A stretch of DNA of 64,000 nt from an uncultured Bacteroidales bacterium (lineage in GTDB: Bacteria; Bacteroidota; Bacteroidia; Bacteroidales; Muribaculaceae): positions 1 through 64,000 of the forward strand of contig CACYVC010000012.1 of the NCBI GenBank assembly GCA_902777835.1, given 5' to 3'. The number at the start of each line of letters is the position of its first letter. Positions within the stretch are counted from its first letter, which is position 1. The notes under the pieces were generated by a model, which was not told the DNA's origin, ran no database searches, and saw only the letters and a list, made by a program, of their open reading frames with translations. This document shows positions 1 through 8,655 of the stretch, piece after piece. The position numbers and the translations under genes were made by a program.

Positions 1-33
1 ATTACCCTTCATTAATGTTACTTTATCGTTCAT
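1..33 (-). CDS. Start of 2-oxoacid:ferredoxin oxidoreductase alpha subunit (VorB/KorA), cut by window edge
   Basis: Only the first 11 codons lie in the window: an ATG at position 33 reading leftwards gives MNDKVTLMKGN. The pattern KVTLMKGN closely matches the start of VorB (3-methyl-2-oxobutanoate:ferredoxin oxidoreductase) and KorA proteins of Bacteroidetes. It begins 39 bases after the stop of a two-cluster ferredoxin, which is the usual gene order of these operons (small ferredoxin subunit, then alpha, then beta). Function is inferred from eleven residues plus context. Confidence 0.6.
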   Translation of the reverse strand, partial: MNDKVTLMKGN

Positions 34-72
34 CGTTTCTACGGTTTTGTTTTTTAAAAGTTCATTACTTGT

Positions 73-303
73 TTACTTCTCCACAACGCGATATACCTCG
101 ATGCAAGCGTCAGGGCACACGAGCGCGCAGCTCGAGCAACCTATACACTTCTCAGGCTCTGCCATGTAGGCATAGTGGTAACCTCGGTTGTTTACTTCAT
201 TTTTCTTTAGGTCAAGCACACCACTGGGGCAGGCCACAACGCACAGGTTGCAGCCCTTGCAGCGCTCGGTGTTGACCGTTACTGCTCCATTAATTTTTGC
301 CAT
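73..303 (-). CDS. 2x[4Fe-4S] ferredoxin, delta subunit of a 2-oxoacid:ferredoxin oxidoreductase
   Basis: A 76-residue protein with two complete [4Fe-4S] motifs, CKGCNLCVVACP (about residues 15-26) and CIGCSSCALVCP (about 53-64), each Cx2Cx2Cx3CP. It would pass electrons from oxidative decarboxylation of a 2-oxoacid to free ferredoxin in the cytoplasm. The gene directly downstream on the same strand begins like VorB/KorA, so this is most likely the KorD/VorD-type subunit rather than a free ferredoxin. A TACCTTTG box at 334-341 on the minus strand, 31 bases before the start, fits a Bacteroidetes -7 element. Which 2-oxoacid is used cannot be told from this subunit. Confidence 0.85.
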   Translation of the reverse strand: MAKINGAVTVNTERCKGCNLCVVACPSGVLDLKKNEVNNRGYHYAYMAEPEKCIGCSSCALVCPDACIEVYRVVEK

Positions 304-504
304 AATATTTTAAAGTGTTTTAGTTAAGTCTCGCAAAGGTACAAAACTTCTTACAATCTATCACTATTTTTTGTAAAGAATTTTTCAACAAAGAGGAAAA
401 AATGGCCCAGGTCATTTTCTCGGGGATCGAAGAACGGGAATAGAGGGTTGTTAATGCCGAAAGCACAAGTGCGTTAGATGATGGTAGGGGCAAACATAAA
501 TAAT

Positions 505-1854
505 CTAAAGCAGTAGCAGTGCGGCAAGGGCTATAGCAATAATAGCTGTAACACCCATGATAAGAGTTATGAGAGTGAAGGAGCGGTAACCGTCGGTGGC
601 GCGTATGCCCCCAAAGCCGGTGACCACCCAGAAATAGCTGTCGTTGGCATGCGACACTGTCATAGCACCTGCACCTATCGCCATTACAACAAGTGTGGCG
701 GCAAGTGGCGTAGTGAATCCCAAGGCGTGCATCATTGAGCCCGCGTCGCTGAACATTCCCATCAGGCTCGCAGTAGTGGTAATCGCCACAGTAGATGAGC
801 CTTGTGCCGACTTTAGAATAGCTGCAATGGTAAAGGGGAAGACTACTCCTAGCACCGAGAGCGAACCAGCATACTGCTTGAGGATTTCGACAAAGCCACT
901 CTCAATTATCACTGCGCCAAGCACTGCACCAGCAGCGGTGATGAAAATAATGGGGCCAGCGGTCATGAGCGAGTCGTTGATGATACCATAAGAATGCTTT
1001 AGCAACCTACGTTTAGCGAGCAATGGTATGCAGCACAGCAATGCCACCATCAAGGCGATGACAGGTTTGCCCAAGAAAGCAAAAACGGTGGCAAGCCACT
1101 CGGGCATGGCAACTAACGATGCCACGCTTCCCATCGCCATAAGCACTATTGGCACGATGATGGGGAGGAAAGAGAGGGTGGCCGAAGGAGCGTTGTGGGG
1201 GTCATTGACATTTTTATCCTCTTCGAGGTCAATGCCAACAGTCGTTATCTTCTTGCCAATCTTTCCAGTGAAGAAATAGGCAGGCACAAGCGAAATGAGC
1301 GAAATAACCACGCCCACAGCGATAACCATGAACAAACTGTCTTCAAGCCCCATCATACCAGCGGCAGCGACGGGGCCAGGTGTAGGCGGGATAAAGACAT
1401 GAGAGGCAAAGAGACCAGTTCCAAGCGCTAGCATGAGACTCGCCTGTGGATGCGCAGTGCGTCGCGCCAGCGATTTTCCAATAGAACTCACGAGCACAAA
1501 TCCGCTATCGCAGAACACGGGTATTGACACTATCCAGCCAATGAGCATCATCGCCAATCGGGGAAAGCGTTGCCCCACTACCCTCTCCACGGCCCGAGCC
1601 ATTGATAACGCAGCACCAGTCTTCTCAAGCACCGTGCCGATGATGGTGCCAAAGATAATCACTAGACCAATGCCAGTGAAGATACTTGAGAAACCCTTGC
1701 CAATGACGTTGGGAATAGTCTTCAGCGGCACACCAAGCACCACTGCCAGCAATAGAGCCGTAACAATAATGGCTATGAAAGGATGAATCTTCCACCGAGC
1801 AATGGCCACAACCATCACCAAGATGGCTAAAATGAAAATGAAAATTGAGGACAT
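505..1854 (-). CDS. GntP-family permease (gluconate/organic acid transporter)
   Basis: A 449-residue, almost wholly hydrophobic protein with about 12 membrane segments and no signal peptide. The stretches IPVFCDSGFV (around residue 112) and HVFIPPTPGPVAAAG (around 153) are typical of the GntP family of gluconate and related sugar-acid:H+ symporters; length fits the family. It would sit in the inner membrane and import an organic acid. No kinase or dehydrogenase for gluconate is next to it, so the substrate is open; related members carry glycerate, fructuronate or idonate. It follows the M6 protease gene but a strong terminator lies between them. Confidence 0.85.
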   Translation of the reverse strand: MSSIFIFILAILVMVVAIARWKIHPFIAIIVTALLLAVVLGVPLKTIPNVIGKGFSSIFTGIGLVIIFGTIIGTVLEKTGAALSMARAVERVVGQRFPRLAMMLIGWIVSIPVFCDSGFVLVSSIGKSLARRTAHPQASLMLALGTGLFASHVFIPPTPGPVAAAGMMGLEDSLFMVIAVGVVISLISLVPAYFFTGKIGKKITTVGIDLEEDKNVNDPHNAPSATLSFLPIIVPIVLMAMGSVASLVAMPEWLATVFAFLGKPVIALMVALLCCIPLLAKRRLLKHSYGIINDSLMTAGPIIFITAAGAVLGAVIIESGFVEILKQYAGSLSVLGVVFPFTIAAILKSAQGSSTVAITTTASLMGMFSDAGSMMHALGFTTPLAATLVVMAIGAGAMTVSHANDSYFWVVTGFGGIRATDGYRSFTLITLIMGVTAIIAIALAALLLL

Positions 1855-1881
1855 GGTTAATGAGAATTAGAGTTTGAGGAA

Positions 1882-1914
1882 AAGAGCTGCTCCACAAAAC
1901 AGCGAGCAGCTCTT
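1882..1914 (-). terminator. Rho-independent terminator of the M6 protease gene
   Basis: An 11-bp perfect stem (AAGAGCTGCTC at 1882-1892 with GAGCAGCTCTT at 904-914 of the same kilobase, i.e. 1904-1914) and an 11-base loop. Read on the minus strand it runs into TTTT. It lies just downstream of the protease stop at 1983 and before the permease start at 1854, so the two genes are probably separate transcription units. Confidence 0.75.
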
Positions 1915-1982
1915 ATAACGCCTAATGACAGTTTTGGGCTAAAATTCTGAATGGTGTCATACGCCACCAGTTCTCGCCATTA

Positions 1983-4214
1983 TTAATTATTAAGCAAGAT
2001 GTTATATACCACAGTAATATCAGTTGAAGTGATAACACCATCACCGTCCTGGTCACCATTGACAATAGCGCTGGAGTCATTATTAAGCAGGAAGTTGTAA
2101 AGGGCGGTAATATCTACTGATGTCACCTCGCCATCGCCGTTAACGTCACCATCCACAATACCACCTGGTATGATATCGGTGTAATGAATGGTAAAGTCAT
2201 CAATATATGCCTTATAGCTAGAAGCACCCGCACTCATGCTAATGCGGTAGCGTGCTGGCACGTCCATGTTGAAGGTGTATTGCAGCGTTGCACTGCCATT
2301 GGCAGAAACTGTTGAAGTGGTCTCACCGTCGCTGTTGGCAACAGCATTCCAAGTTGTCCCCTGGTCTGTAGAGCAGTAGAGGATGAACTTAGCTGCGGTG
2401 GTCGATGAGTTGTAGGCATCAAAGGTAACCATGTAGCTCTTGTAACGAACGTCCTGAGTCATAGTGAGCGACGCAGGTTTCTTCAGAATAACCGAGTGTT
2501 CACCGTTGCAATAATCGCTTTCAGGACTAGCCACGTAGCAGTTCACGAATTTCCACTTCGAGAAAACACCTTGCACATCATCGGTTGGTGGAGCAGCGAC
2601 AACAGGCATCTCCTCAAAGTCTTCAACCACACTATGCAGTGATGAGTCATCGCCAATGGTGAAATAAATCACACCATCCTCCTCGCGTATGTTGGTGATG
2701 TTATACTGGCAAGCAAGGCCATTCCAAGTTCTCAAGTTGGGCGTTGTGGTATTGGTGATGAATGTAGCACCTGCAGGGAAGGCGTCATCGGCCTGTTCGT
2801 TGCCAGTGCCATTGCCGGCACGCAGCAGCACATAGTAGTTGTGTGCGGGGTTGCAGTTCACGTCGTTGCTGTCCCACACCGAGGTATTGGTGGAGTCAAC
2901 ACGGCAGATAAGCATGCCATGACCAGGAGCGTAGGCATCCCAGCGGGTATTTTGGCGGTTCTCAAGATAGAACTTCACCTGACTTTCTGGGCTATTGATG
3001 ATATAACCCTCTCCTGTGGCACCAATCTGGTTTAGCGAATACTCGCCCTTGTCATTGATAGTCTGAGCGTTGGCAAAACCAATCGAATAGCGGTCATAGA
3101 GGCTATAAGCCACTGGTGTGCGAGAGTAATTGTTGTAGCTACCTCCCGACATCACCTCCCAGTCGCCAGGAATCTGGCTCTGACCACCACCGTCTTCATA
3201 GTCGGTATCATAAAGGTCGGGCAAGCCAAGCACATGGCTGAACTCGTGGCATATTGTACCAATTCCGTCAAAAATGCCATAGTACGAATTGTAAAGATAT
3301 TCGGTAGAGCAAGCATAGGTGCGTGCGCGCTTTCCGTCAACAACTACATTCTCCCAATAGAGGTCGCTCTTGTGAGGCCACAAGTGGGTGCTAGAACCAT
3401 CGCTATTTGAACCACTACCAGCACCAATGAAGTAAATCATATCGATATTGCCGTCGTTGTCACCATCGTACTGTGAGAAATCGACTTGTGAGTTAATCTG
3501 CTGCATTGCTGCAGCCCAAATCTCGCCAGTGTGTTCCCACTTTTGGTGGTAATCAACAGAATAGTTAGTCAAATGAACTGGACCATACACGTCGAAGGTT
3601 GGACTGAAACGGCCTTGGCTATTGTCGGTGTAGTAGTCACGCACACTACCAGTGCAAGCACCATAATAGTTAGGTGAGCCATCTTCGTTGGTATAGCCAG
3701 TGTAGCCAATCTCGTTTGCCATACTATTATAGAAATCGTGTGCGTCGCTACGGGTGAACTGGCAATCATAATAGTCCACAAGGATAATAATACCGCGGAA
3801 GTTGTTGTAGTCATACTGAGCTGCCTTTGAACCGGCTGCCTTGGTAGCAGCATCAACTGCTGCTCGTTTCTGCTTGCCGTTGCGGGCGTCAACACGGCTG
3901 AAAATGCCTTTCTCAAGGGTGTTTACAAACTGCGACTCGCTTGCCGAGCGCTCTGCCACGTTATGGGCAATCACCTTGGTTGGAACAAGGTCATTGTTCT
4001 GGCTCTGGGCATAGACAAAAAAGCCTGCATCATCGCGAACGATAGTGTAGCCATCAACAGTGGTGTGGTAATTAAAGAACTCGTCGCCAACGATTTTAAT
4101 CGTCAACTGGGTGCCATCGGGCTGAGTTACCTGGATGGGCGTTGGAACTGCTGGCACTGCAAGCGCTGCGAGCGTGACAAGTGCACTAGCAATCACTGTA
4201 AAAATTTTTTTCAT
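1983..4214 (-). CDS. Secreted M6-family (InhA-like) metalloprotease with C-terminal dockerin
   Basis: A 743-residue protein with a clear signal peptide (MKKIFTVIASALVTLAALAVP). An M6 peptidase core holds the zinc motif HEFSH (His323, Glu324, His327) followed by GLPDLYD, as in immune inhibitor A-like proteases. After a beta-sandwich region (about 545-680), the last 55 residues form a type I dockerin with two calcium loops of the form DxNxDGxxxxxD (GDVNGDGEVTSVD and GDQDGDGVITSTD). There is no T9SS sorting tail, so it is probably exported by Sec and then held through the dockerin, or secreted by another route. Substrates are unknown; extracellular protein degradation is likely. It has its own promoter and terminator. 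Confidence 0.88.
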   Translation of the reverse strand: MKKIFTVIASALVTLAALAVPAVPTPIQVTQPDGTQLTIKIVGDEFFNYHTTVDGYTIVRDDAGFFVYAQSQNNDLVPTKVIAHNVAERSASESQFVNTLEKGIFSRVDARNGKQKRAAVDAATKAAGSKAAQYDYNNFRGIIILVDYYDCQFTRSDAHDFYNSMANEIGYTGYTNEDGSPNYYGACTGSVRDYYTDNSQGRFSPTFDVYGPVHLTNYSVDYHQKWEHTGEIWAAAMQQINSQVDFSQYDGDNDGNIDMIYFIGAGSGSNSDGSSTHLWPHKSDLYWENVVVDGKRARTYACSTEYLYNSYYGIFDGIGTICHEFSHVLGLPDLYDTDYEDGGGQSQIPGDWEVMSGGSYNNYSRTPVAYSLYDRYSIGFANAQTINDKGEYSLNQIGATGEGYIINSPESQVKFYLENRQNTRWDAYAPGHGMLICRVDSTNTSVWDSNDVNCNPAHNYYVLLRAGNGTGNEQADDAFPAGATFITNTTTPNLRTWNGLACQYNITNIREEDGVIYFTIGDDSSLHSVVEDFEEMPVVAAPPTDDVQGVFSKWKFVNCYVASPESDYCNGEHSVILKKPASLTMTQDVRYKSYMVTFDAYNSSTTAAKFILYCSTDQGTTWNAVANSDGETTSTVSANGSATLQYTFNMDVPARYRISMSAGASSYKAYIDDFTIHYTDIIPGGIVDGDVNGDGEVTSVDITALYNFLLNNDSSAIVNGDQDGDGVITSTDITVVYNILLNN

Positions 4215-4276
4215 TGATTGTGTTTTATTTAATTGTGTATTTTATTTTTATGCTATCTAAGCATTTCAACAGCTTG

Positions 4277-4308
4277 CAAAGATAAACGATTATTTAATTT
4301 TATGCAAT
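4277..4308 (-). promoter_or_regulatory. Bacteroidetes-type promoter of the M6 protease gene
   Basis: On the minus strand the -7 box TATCTTTG (4277-4284) matches TAnnTTTG exactly, with ATTG (4305-4308) about 20 bases upstream as a -33 element. Transcription would start near 4271, leaving a leader of roughly 55 bases. Confidence 0.55.
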
Positions 4309-4390
4309 CTTTATGCGCTTTTTCTTTGAAATAGTACCGCAAACTATAGATTGTGCACGTATTTGCACGTATTAGAACATCAGCAACGCA

Positions 4391-4425
4391 AAAAACTGAA
4401 AACTGAAAACTGAAAACTGAAAACT
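4391..4425. repeat. Tandem heptamer repeat (ACTGAAA)n upstream of glnS
   Basis: About four and a half head-to-tail copies of ACTGAAA end just before the -7 box of glnS, so the repeat occupies the -33 region. Related AACTGA-type repeats recur at many gene borders in this window. Confidence 0.8.
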
Positions 4426-4431
4426 TTTTTG

Positions 4432-4439
4432 TAACTTTG
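4432..4439 (+). promoter_or_regulatory. glnS -7 promoter box
   Basis: TAACTTTG fits the Bacteroidetes -7 consensus TAnnTTTG, 77 bases before the glnS start. No TTTG lies at the usual spacing; the -33 position is taken by the heptamer repeat. Confidence 0.45.
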
Positions 4440-4516
4440 CAGTTTGAAAAAACGCCAATATAGGCTTTTAAATCCTAAATCATTGAATAACATCTTTTTA
4501 TCTCAATCTATCTATT

Positions 4517-6232
4517 ATGGCAGAGAACAACGAAATAAAACCCGCTGAGGAAAAGAAGGTCCTCAATTTTGTACAGCAAATCGTTGCCGATGACTTGGCA
4601 GCAGGTAAGAACGGCGGACGCCTTAACACGCGTTTTCCACCCGAGCCTAACGGCTACCTCCACATTGGCCACGCTAAGGCAATCTGCATGGATTTTGGCG
4701 TTGCCGAGATGTTTGGTGGCACATGTAACCTTCGCTTCGACGATACCAATCCTCAGAAAGAGGACACCGAGTACGTTGAATCCATCAAGCGTGATATCCA
4801 CTGGCTAGGCTACGACTGGGGCGACCGTCTGTACTATGCAAGCGACTATTTCGAGAAACTCTATGACTTTGCCATCGACCTCATAAAGCGAGGTCTCGCC
4901 TACGTCGATGACCAGACCAGCGAGGAGATTGCCGAGCAAAAAGGCACTCCCACACAACCAGGCACCGAGAGTCCCTATCGCAACCGCTCGGTGGAGGAGA
5001 ACCTTGACCTCTTTGTGCGCATGAACGCCGGGGAGTTTGACGAGGGTGCCCGCGTGCTGCGCGCCAAGATTGACATGGCGTCGAGCAACATGCACTTCCG
5101 CGACCCCATCATGTACCGCATCATCAAAACTCCACACTGGCGCACTGGCACCAAGTGGAAAGTATATCCCATGTATGACTTTGCCCATGGCCAGAGCGAC
5201 TACTTCGAGGGCGTTACACACTCGATATGCACACTTGAGTTCGTTCCTCACCGTCCGCTATATGATTATTTTGCACATCTGCTCGCAGGCGACACAGTAG
5301 ATCAGTACTGCCCACGCCAGATTGAGTTCAACCGCCTGAACCTCACCTACACCGTGATGAGCAAGCGCAAACTCTTGCAACTCGTGAAGGAAGGCCTAGT
5401 TGCTGGCTGGGACGACCCACGCATGCCAACCATCTGCGGTCTGCGCCGTCGTGGCTATACTCCACAATCAATCAAGAACTTCCTTGATGATATTGGTTAC
5501 ACAAAATATGAAGCACTTAACGACATAGAGTTACTGGAGCACAACATCCGCGAGGACCTTAACAAGAACGCCAACCGCGTGTGTGCCGTCATCAACCCCG
5601 TAAAGGTGGTGATTACCAACTATCCCGAGGACAAGGTGGAGATGCTTGCTATGGACAACAATCCCGAGCAAGAAAACGCCGGCACTCACGAGATGCCGTT
5701 CTGCCGTGAGATTTACATTGAGCGCGATGACTTTATGGAGAATCCTCCCAAGAAGTTCTTCCGCTTGAGTCCCGGAAAGGAAGTGCGACTGAAAGGCGGA
5801 TATATTATAATGTGCAACGACGTGGTGAAGGATGCCGAGGGCAACATCACCGAGATTCACTGCACCTACGACCCCGATACACTGAGTGGAACTCCTGGTA
5901 GTATGCGCAAAGTAAAAGGCACACTGCACTGGGTATCGGCACGCCATGCTGTGGACGCCGAGGTGCGTCTCTACGACCGCCTGTTTGCCGTTGAGAATCC
6001 ATCGGCTGAGAGCGAGAAAGATTTCCGTGAGCTCCTTAACCCTGACTCTCTCATGGTGGTGACAAACGCTAAGGTCGAGCCTTACCTTGCCGAGATTGCC
6101 AAGCCCGAGGACAAATTCCAATTCCAGCGCATAGGCTACTTCTGCGTTGACCTTGACAGCACCCCTGAGCATCTCGTCTTCAACCGCACCATCACCCTCA
6201 AGGACAGCTGGGCTAAAGCACAGAAAAAATAA
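4517..6232 (+). CDS. glnS: Glutaminyl-tRNA synthetase
   Basis: A 571-residue class I aminoacyl-tRNA synthetase that charges tRNA-Gln with glutamine in the cytoplasm. The HIGH motif is at residues 49-52 within [15 protein letters not shown], and the KMSKS-equivalent reads MSKRK at 281-285, both as in GlnRS rather than GluRS. The C-terminal half has the two beta-barrel anticodon-binding domain (about 350-565), and the length fits bacterial GlnRS. Its presence implies direct glutaminylation instead of the GatCAB amidation route for this tRNA. The gene stands alone, with repeats on both sides. Confidence 0.96.
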   Translation: MAENNEIKPAEEKKVLNFVQQIVADDLAAGKNGGRLNTRFPPEPNGYLHIGHAKAICMDFGVAEMFGGTCNLRFDDTNPQKEDTEYVESIKRDIHWLGYDWGDRLYYASDYFEKLYDFAIDLIKRGLAYVDDQTSEEIAEQKGTPTQPGTESPYRNRSVEENLDLFVRMNAGEFDEGARVLRAKIDMASSNMHFRDPIMYRIIKTPHWRTGTKWKVYPMYDFAHGQSDYFEGVTHSICTLEFVPHRPLYDYFAHLLAGDTVDQYCPRQIEFNRLNLTYTVMSKRKLLQLVKEGLVAGWDDPRMPTICGLRRRGYTPQSIKNFLDDIGYTKYEALNDIELLEHNIREDLNKNANRVCAVINPVKVVITNYPEDKVEMLAMDNNPEQENAGTHEMPFCREIYIERDDFMENPPKKFFRLSPGKEVRLKGGYIIMCNDVVKDAEGNITEIHCTYDPDTLSGTPGSMRKVKGTLHWVSARHAVDAEVRLYDRLFAVENPSAESEKDFRELLNPDSLMVVTNAKVEPYLAEIAKPEDKFQFQRIGYFCVDLDSTPEHLVFNRTITLKDSWAKAQKK

Positions 6233-6282
6233 GCAGTAAGTTTTAAGTAGTAAGTCATCGCCTACGGCGCGTGGAAAGAGGC

Positions 6283-6360
6283 TCATAACTGACAACTGAG
6301 AACTGAGAACTGACAACTGAGAACTGACAACTGAGAACTGACAACTCATAACTGATAACT
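6283..6360. repeat. Degenerate AACTGA tandem repeat between glnS and the HU gene
   Basis: About twelve units drawn from AACTGA, AACTGACA and AACTGAGA run through most of the 136-base gap and end 8 bases before the GTG start of the HU gene. Same family as the repeats at 4391, 37585, 43904 and 48297. Confidence 0.8.
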
Positions 6361-6368
6361 AATAAATA

Positions 6369-6647
6369 GTGCTTCACAAGGAATTAGTAGATAAACTGTC
6401 TAAATCACTCGGTCGCAACAAGAGTGACATAAATAAACTGCTTGAGGCTCTGGGCAACGTCGTTGTGGAACGTTGCTCGGAGCTTGACAGTATCAGTGTG
6501 CCAAGACTTGGAACCATCGAGGCAGTGAAGCATAACGAGACTATTGAGAATGACCTAAGCACTGGCAAACGCACGCTAATGCCACCGCGCGTGGAGATGC
6601 AGTTCACCACTAGCAATGTGCTCAAAAAACGCCTCAACCAGCCATGA
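6369..6647 (+). CDS. HU/IHF-family DNA-binding protein
   Basis: A 92-residue HU-like protein: an N-terminal helical dimer core (HKELVDKLSKSLGRNKSDINKLLEAL) followed by the beta-arm region with IPxLGTI-like SVPRLGTIEAV and a final GKRTLMPPRVEMQF strand. It would bind and bend DNA as a dimer. The start is GTG; no better in-frame ATG is present. Its stop overlaps the start of the next gene by 4 bases (ATGA), so the two are translationally coupled and probably form a heterodimer or related pair. Confidence 0.85.
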   Translation: MLHKELVDKLSKSLGRNKSDINKLLEALGNVVVERCSELDSISVPRLGTIEAVKHNETIENDLSTGKRTLMPPRVEMQFTTSNVLKKRLNQP

Positions 6648-7720
6648 AAGAGACAATAGCATTCCCACAATTGGTTGGACTCGTGGCTGAGAAGGCCAAC
6701 ACCACCGAGCGCATGAGCGAGCTATTCCTGCAGGAACTGTTTGCTGTTGTCACTCAAGAACTTGCCGAGGGAAAATCAGTTACAATAAAGGGCCTGGGCA
6801 CATTCAAGACAACAAAAGGCGACTCAGGGAAAGATGTCGTTTTCACACCCGACAAAGACCTTGCTGAGGCGGTAAATGCACCTTTTTCACAATTCGAGCC
6901 TGTGGAACTCTGCGATGGACTTACCGACGAGATGCTCAGCGAGATTGATGCCGATATGGAGCAACCCAAAGAAGATGAACCGCAAGAGGCAGATAGCCTC
7001 AAAGAAGATACTATTCACTCACAAGAAGAGCAATCGCAAGAGGCTGTAATTGAGCAACCTCAAAAACAACCCACGGAAGAAACGCAGACTGCTCAAGAAA
7101 CTATCGCACCAATCACATCAACTCTAGCACAAGACGAGGAACCACAAGACTCAGAGTCAAGGGACTACCGAAAGTGGCTCATAGCTGCAGCGGCTGCTAT
7201 CGCCCTTATCGCAGTGTGGTATTTCTTCACGCATCGCAGCAAAGACCGAAGCGACAAGGCTATAGAAACCACCCAGGTTGCTAAAAACGACACAACCACC
7301 AACGAAACTAAGCAACAACCCGTTGTAACCGATACCATTGGCGGAGGTAATGTCCTCTTCACAATGGCAAAGAAGCACTACGGCGACCAGGCATTCTGGG
7401 TATATATCGCCCGTGAGAACCAGGCGCAATACCCCGACTACCGCAAAATCAAAACTGGCTCGGTGCTCATAATCCCACCAGCAGAGAAATACGGCATCAA
7501 CAGCGACAGCAAACAGAGCCTAAAGAATGCAAACGCTGAGGCAATGAAGCTTTACAAGGAAGTGAAAGCCGCCGAACAAAAAACGATCTTCCAGGACTCC
7601 ACTTCAACCATCAGCAGCAAAAAGATTACAACTACAAAACAATCACAAAGAAAAGGTAATTCAAAAAAGCATTACCGCCACTATCGTTCATCGCGAAATA
7701 AATACCACCGCCATCGATAA
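6644..7720 (+). CDS. HU-like protein fused to a membrane anchor and LysM-like domain
   Basis: A 358-residue mosaic. Residues 1-95 form an HU-type fold (EGKSVTIKGLGTFKTTKG is the typical arm region). Residues 100-175 are an acidic, Gln/Glu-rich linker. A single hydrophobic segment lies at about 177-195 (KWLIAAAAAIALIAVWYFF). Residues 228-280 look like a LysM domain (NVLFTMAKKHYGDQAFWVYIA, then GSVLIIPP), and the tail is very basic with Arg/Lys/His runs. With no signal peptide, the HU part should be in the cytoplasm and the LysM part in the periplasm. That would tether DNA to the cell wall, a role inferred from architecture only. It is coupled to the preceding HU gene by a 4-base overlap. Confidence 0.8.
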   Translation: MKETIAFPQLVGLVAEKANTTERMSELFLQELFAVVTQELAEGKSVTIKGLGTFKTTKGDSGKDVVFTPDKDLAEAVNAPFSQFEPVELCDGLTDEMLSEIDADMEQPKEDEPQEADSLKEDTIHSQEEQSQEAVIEQPQKQPTEETQTAQETIAPITSTLAQDEEPQDSESRDYRKWLIAAAAAIALIAVWYFFTHRSKDRSDKAIETTQVAKNDTTTNETKQQPVVTDTIGGGNVLFTMAKKHYGDQAFWVYIARENQAQYPDYRKIKTGSVLIIPPAEKYGINSDSKQSLKNANAEAMKLYKEVKAAEQKTIFQDSTSTISSKKITTTKQSQRKGNSKKHYRHYRSSRNKYHRHR

Positions 7721-7746
7721 CACAGCTCAACACATAACAATACATC

Positions 7747-7772
7747 AAGACCGCATTTACAAATGCGGTCTT
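7747..7772. terminator. Shared terminator between convergent genes
   Basis: Perfect stem AAGACCGCATTT (7747-7758) with AAATGCGGTCTT (7761-7772). It lies between the stop of the plus-strand HU/LysM gene and the stop of the minus-strand TonB-like gene, so it can serve both. Confidence 0.75.
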
Positions 7773-7777
7773 AATTG

Positions 7778-8554
7778 TTATAAGCCTTTATTATTCAATA
7801 ATTTGTCTACTTTATCCATTAAACTTTTCTTAGCTGCCTCAAACCTTTTGCTGAACACTGGATCAGATTCCAACTTTTCGAGTTCCTCATTGAATTTCTT
7901 CCATTCATTTTCTCCTCCTCTTGCTTTATAGAAATCTTCATATTTCTTTTGGAGGGCATCAGTGTCTTTCTCCATCTGATTAATATCTTCCTCAGAATTT
8001 ATGTCTCGCATTAGGATCTTTATCACTTCCTCTCCAACTTGCTTGGCGTCTTTCACATAATCGCCAGTGGGACCTTCAACCGCACCTTGCAACTTAAAAT
8101 TAATTGGCATTGTGTACCACACTCTCACAGGCTCTCCAATAGCGTTGCGACCTGGTTCGTAAAATTTTGGCAACATTTTGATTACACGCACGGCTTCTTG
8201 ATCAAGGTCCTTATGGACACCTCTGGCGACTTTCACTTCACCTATTGAACCATCCTTCTCCACAACAAATTGAACGATAACCTTGCCTTCAATATGACTG
8301 TCTGCAGCAGTTTTAGGATAACGGATATTGTTGTTGATAAAGCGCATCATAGCGTATTCTCCACCAAGGAATTTGGGCATGTAAGCGGAACTTTTGAACA
8401 CGTGGTCATCTACTTCCTCTTGCTTTAGCGTTTGTTGCTTCTCGGTCTTAGCGATGCTTTTACGTGTTTTCTTCTTTTTAGCGTCAACACTCTGTGCCGC
8501 ACCAAAGCATAGCGCAAGCACCATAATCAAGGAAAACAATCTCAACCGTTTCAT
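7778..8554 (-). CDS. Periplasmic protein with TonB C-terminal domain
   Basis: A 258-residue protein with a cleavable-looking signal peptide (MKRLRLFSLIMVLALCFGAAQSVDA) and a TonB C-terminal domain at about 60-155 (FPKFLGGE-like start, then YPKTAADSHIEGKVIVQFVVEKDGSIGEVKV and PVRVWYTMPINF). Classical TonB has an N-terminal anchor and a Pro-rich span; both are missing here. The 100-residue tail is charged and helical. It may be a periplasmic TonB-like partner of an outer-membrane receptor or a stand-alone cell-envelope protein. Single-gene unit, ended by the terminator at 7747. Confidence 0.78.
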   Translation of the reverse strand: MKRLRLFSLIMVLALCFGAAQSVDAKKKKTRKSIAKTEKQQTLKQEEVDDHVFKSSAYMPKFLGGEYAMMRFINNNIRYPKTAADSHIEGKVIVQFVVEKDGSIGEVKVARGVHKDLDQEAVRVIKMLPKFYEPGRNAIGEPVRVWYTMPINFKLQGAVEGPTGDYVKDAKQVGEEVIKILMRDINSEEDINQMEKDTDALQKKYEDFYKARGGENEWKKFNEELEKLESDPVFSKRFEAAKKSLMDKVDKLLNNKGL

Positions 8555-8610
8555 AGTTTTTAGTTATTTAGTTATTACTTTAAATCTATTAACTGATTCT
8601 TAAAGAATTG

Positions 8611-8655
8611 CGCATTAAGCATTAAAGCCATTTGCAGCAAATTGTGCATTATTAA
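8611..8655. repeat. GCATTA-type intergenic repeat
   Basis: Imperfect repeats of GCATTAAGCATTA and GTGCATTATTAATTATGCATT just downstream of thiL. The same word family appears at 13841, 38833 and 51085. Confidence 0.5.

Noticed and set aside
5531..6349. 272-codon open frame opposite glnS
   Set aside because: It lies antisense to a certain gene with strong motifs and starts in the AACTGA repeat; a shadow frame.
6283..6360. CRISPR array
   Set aside because: Units are about 6-14 bases without spacers of constant length; it is a simple tandem repeat.
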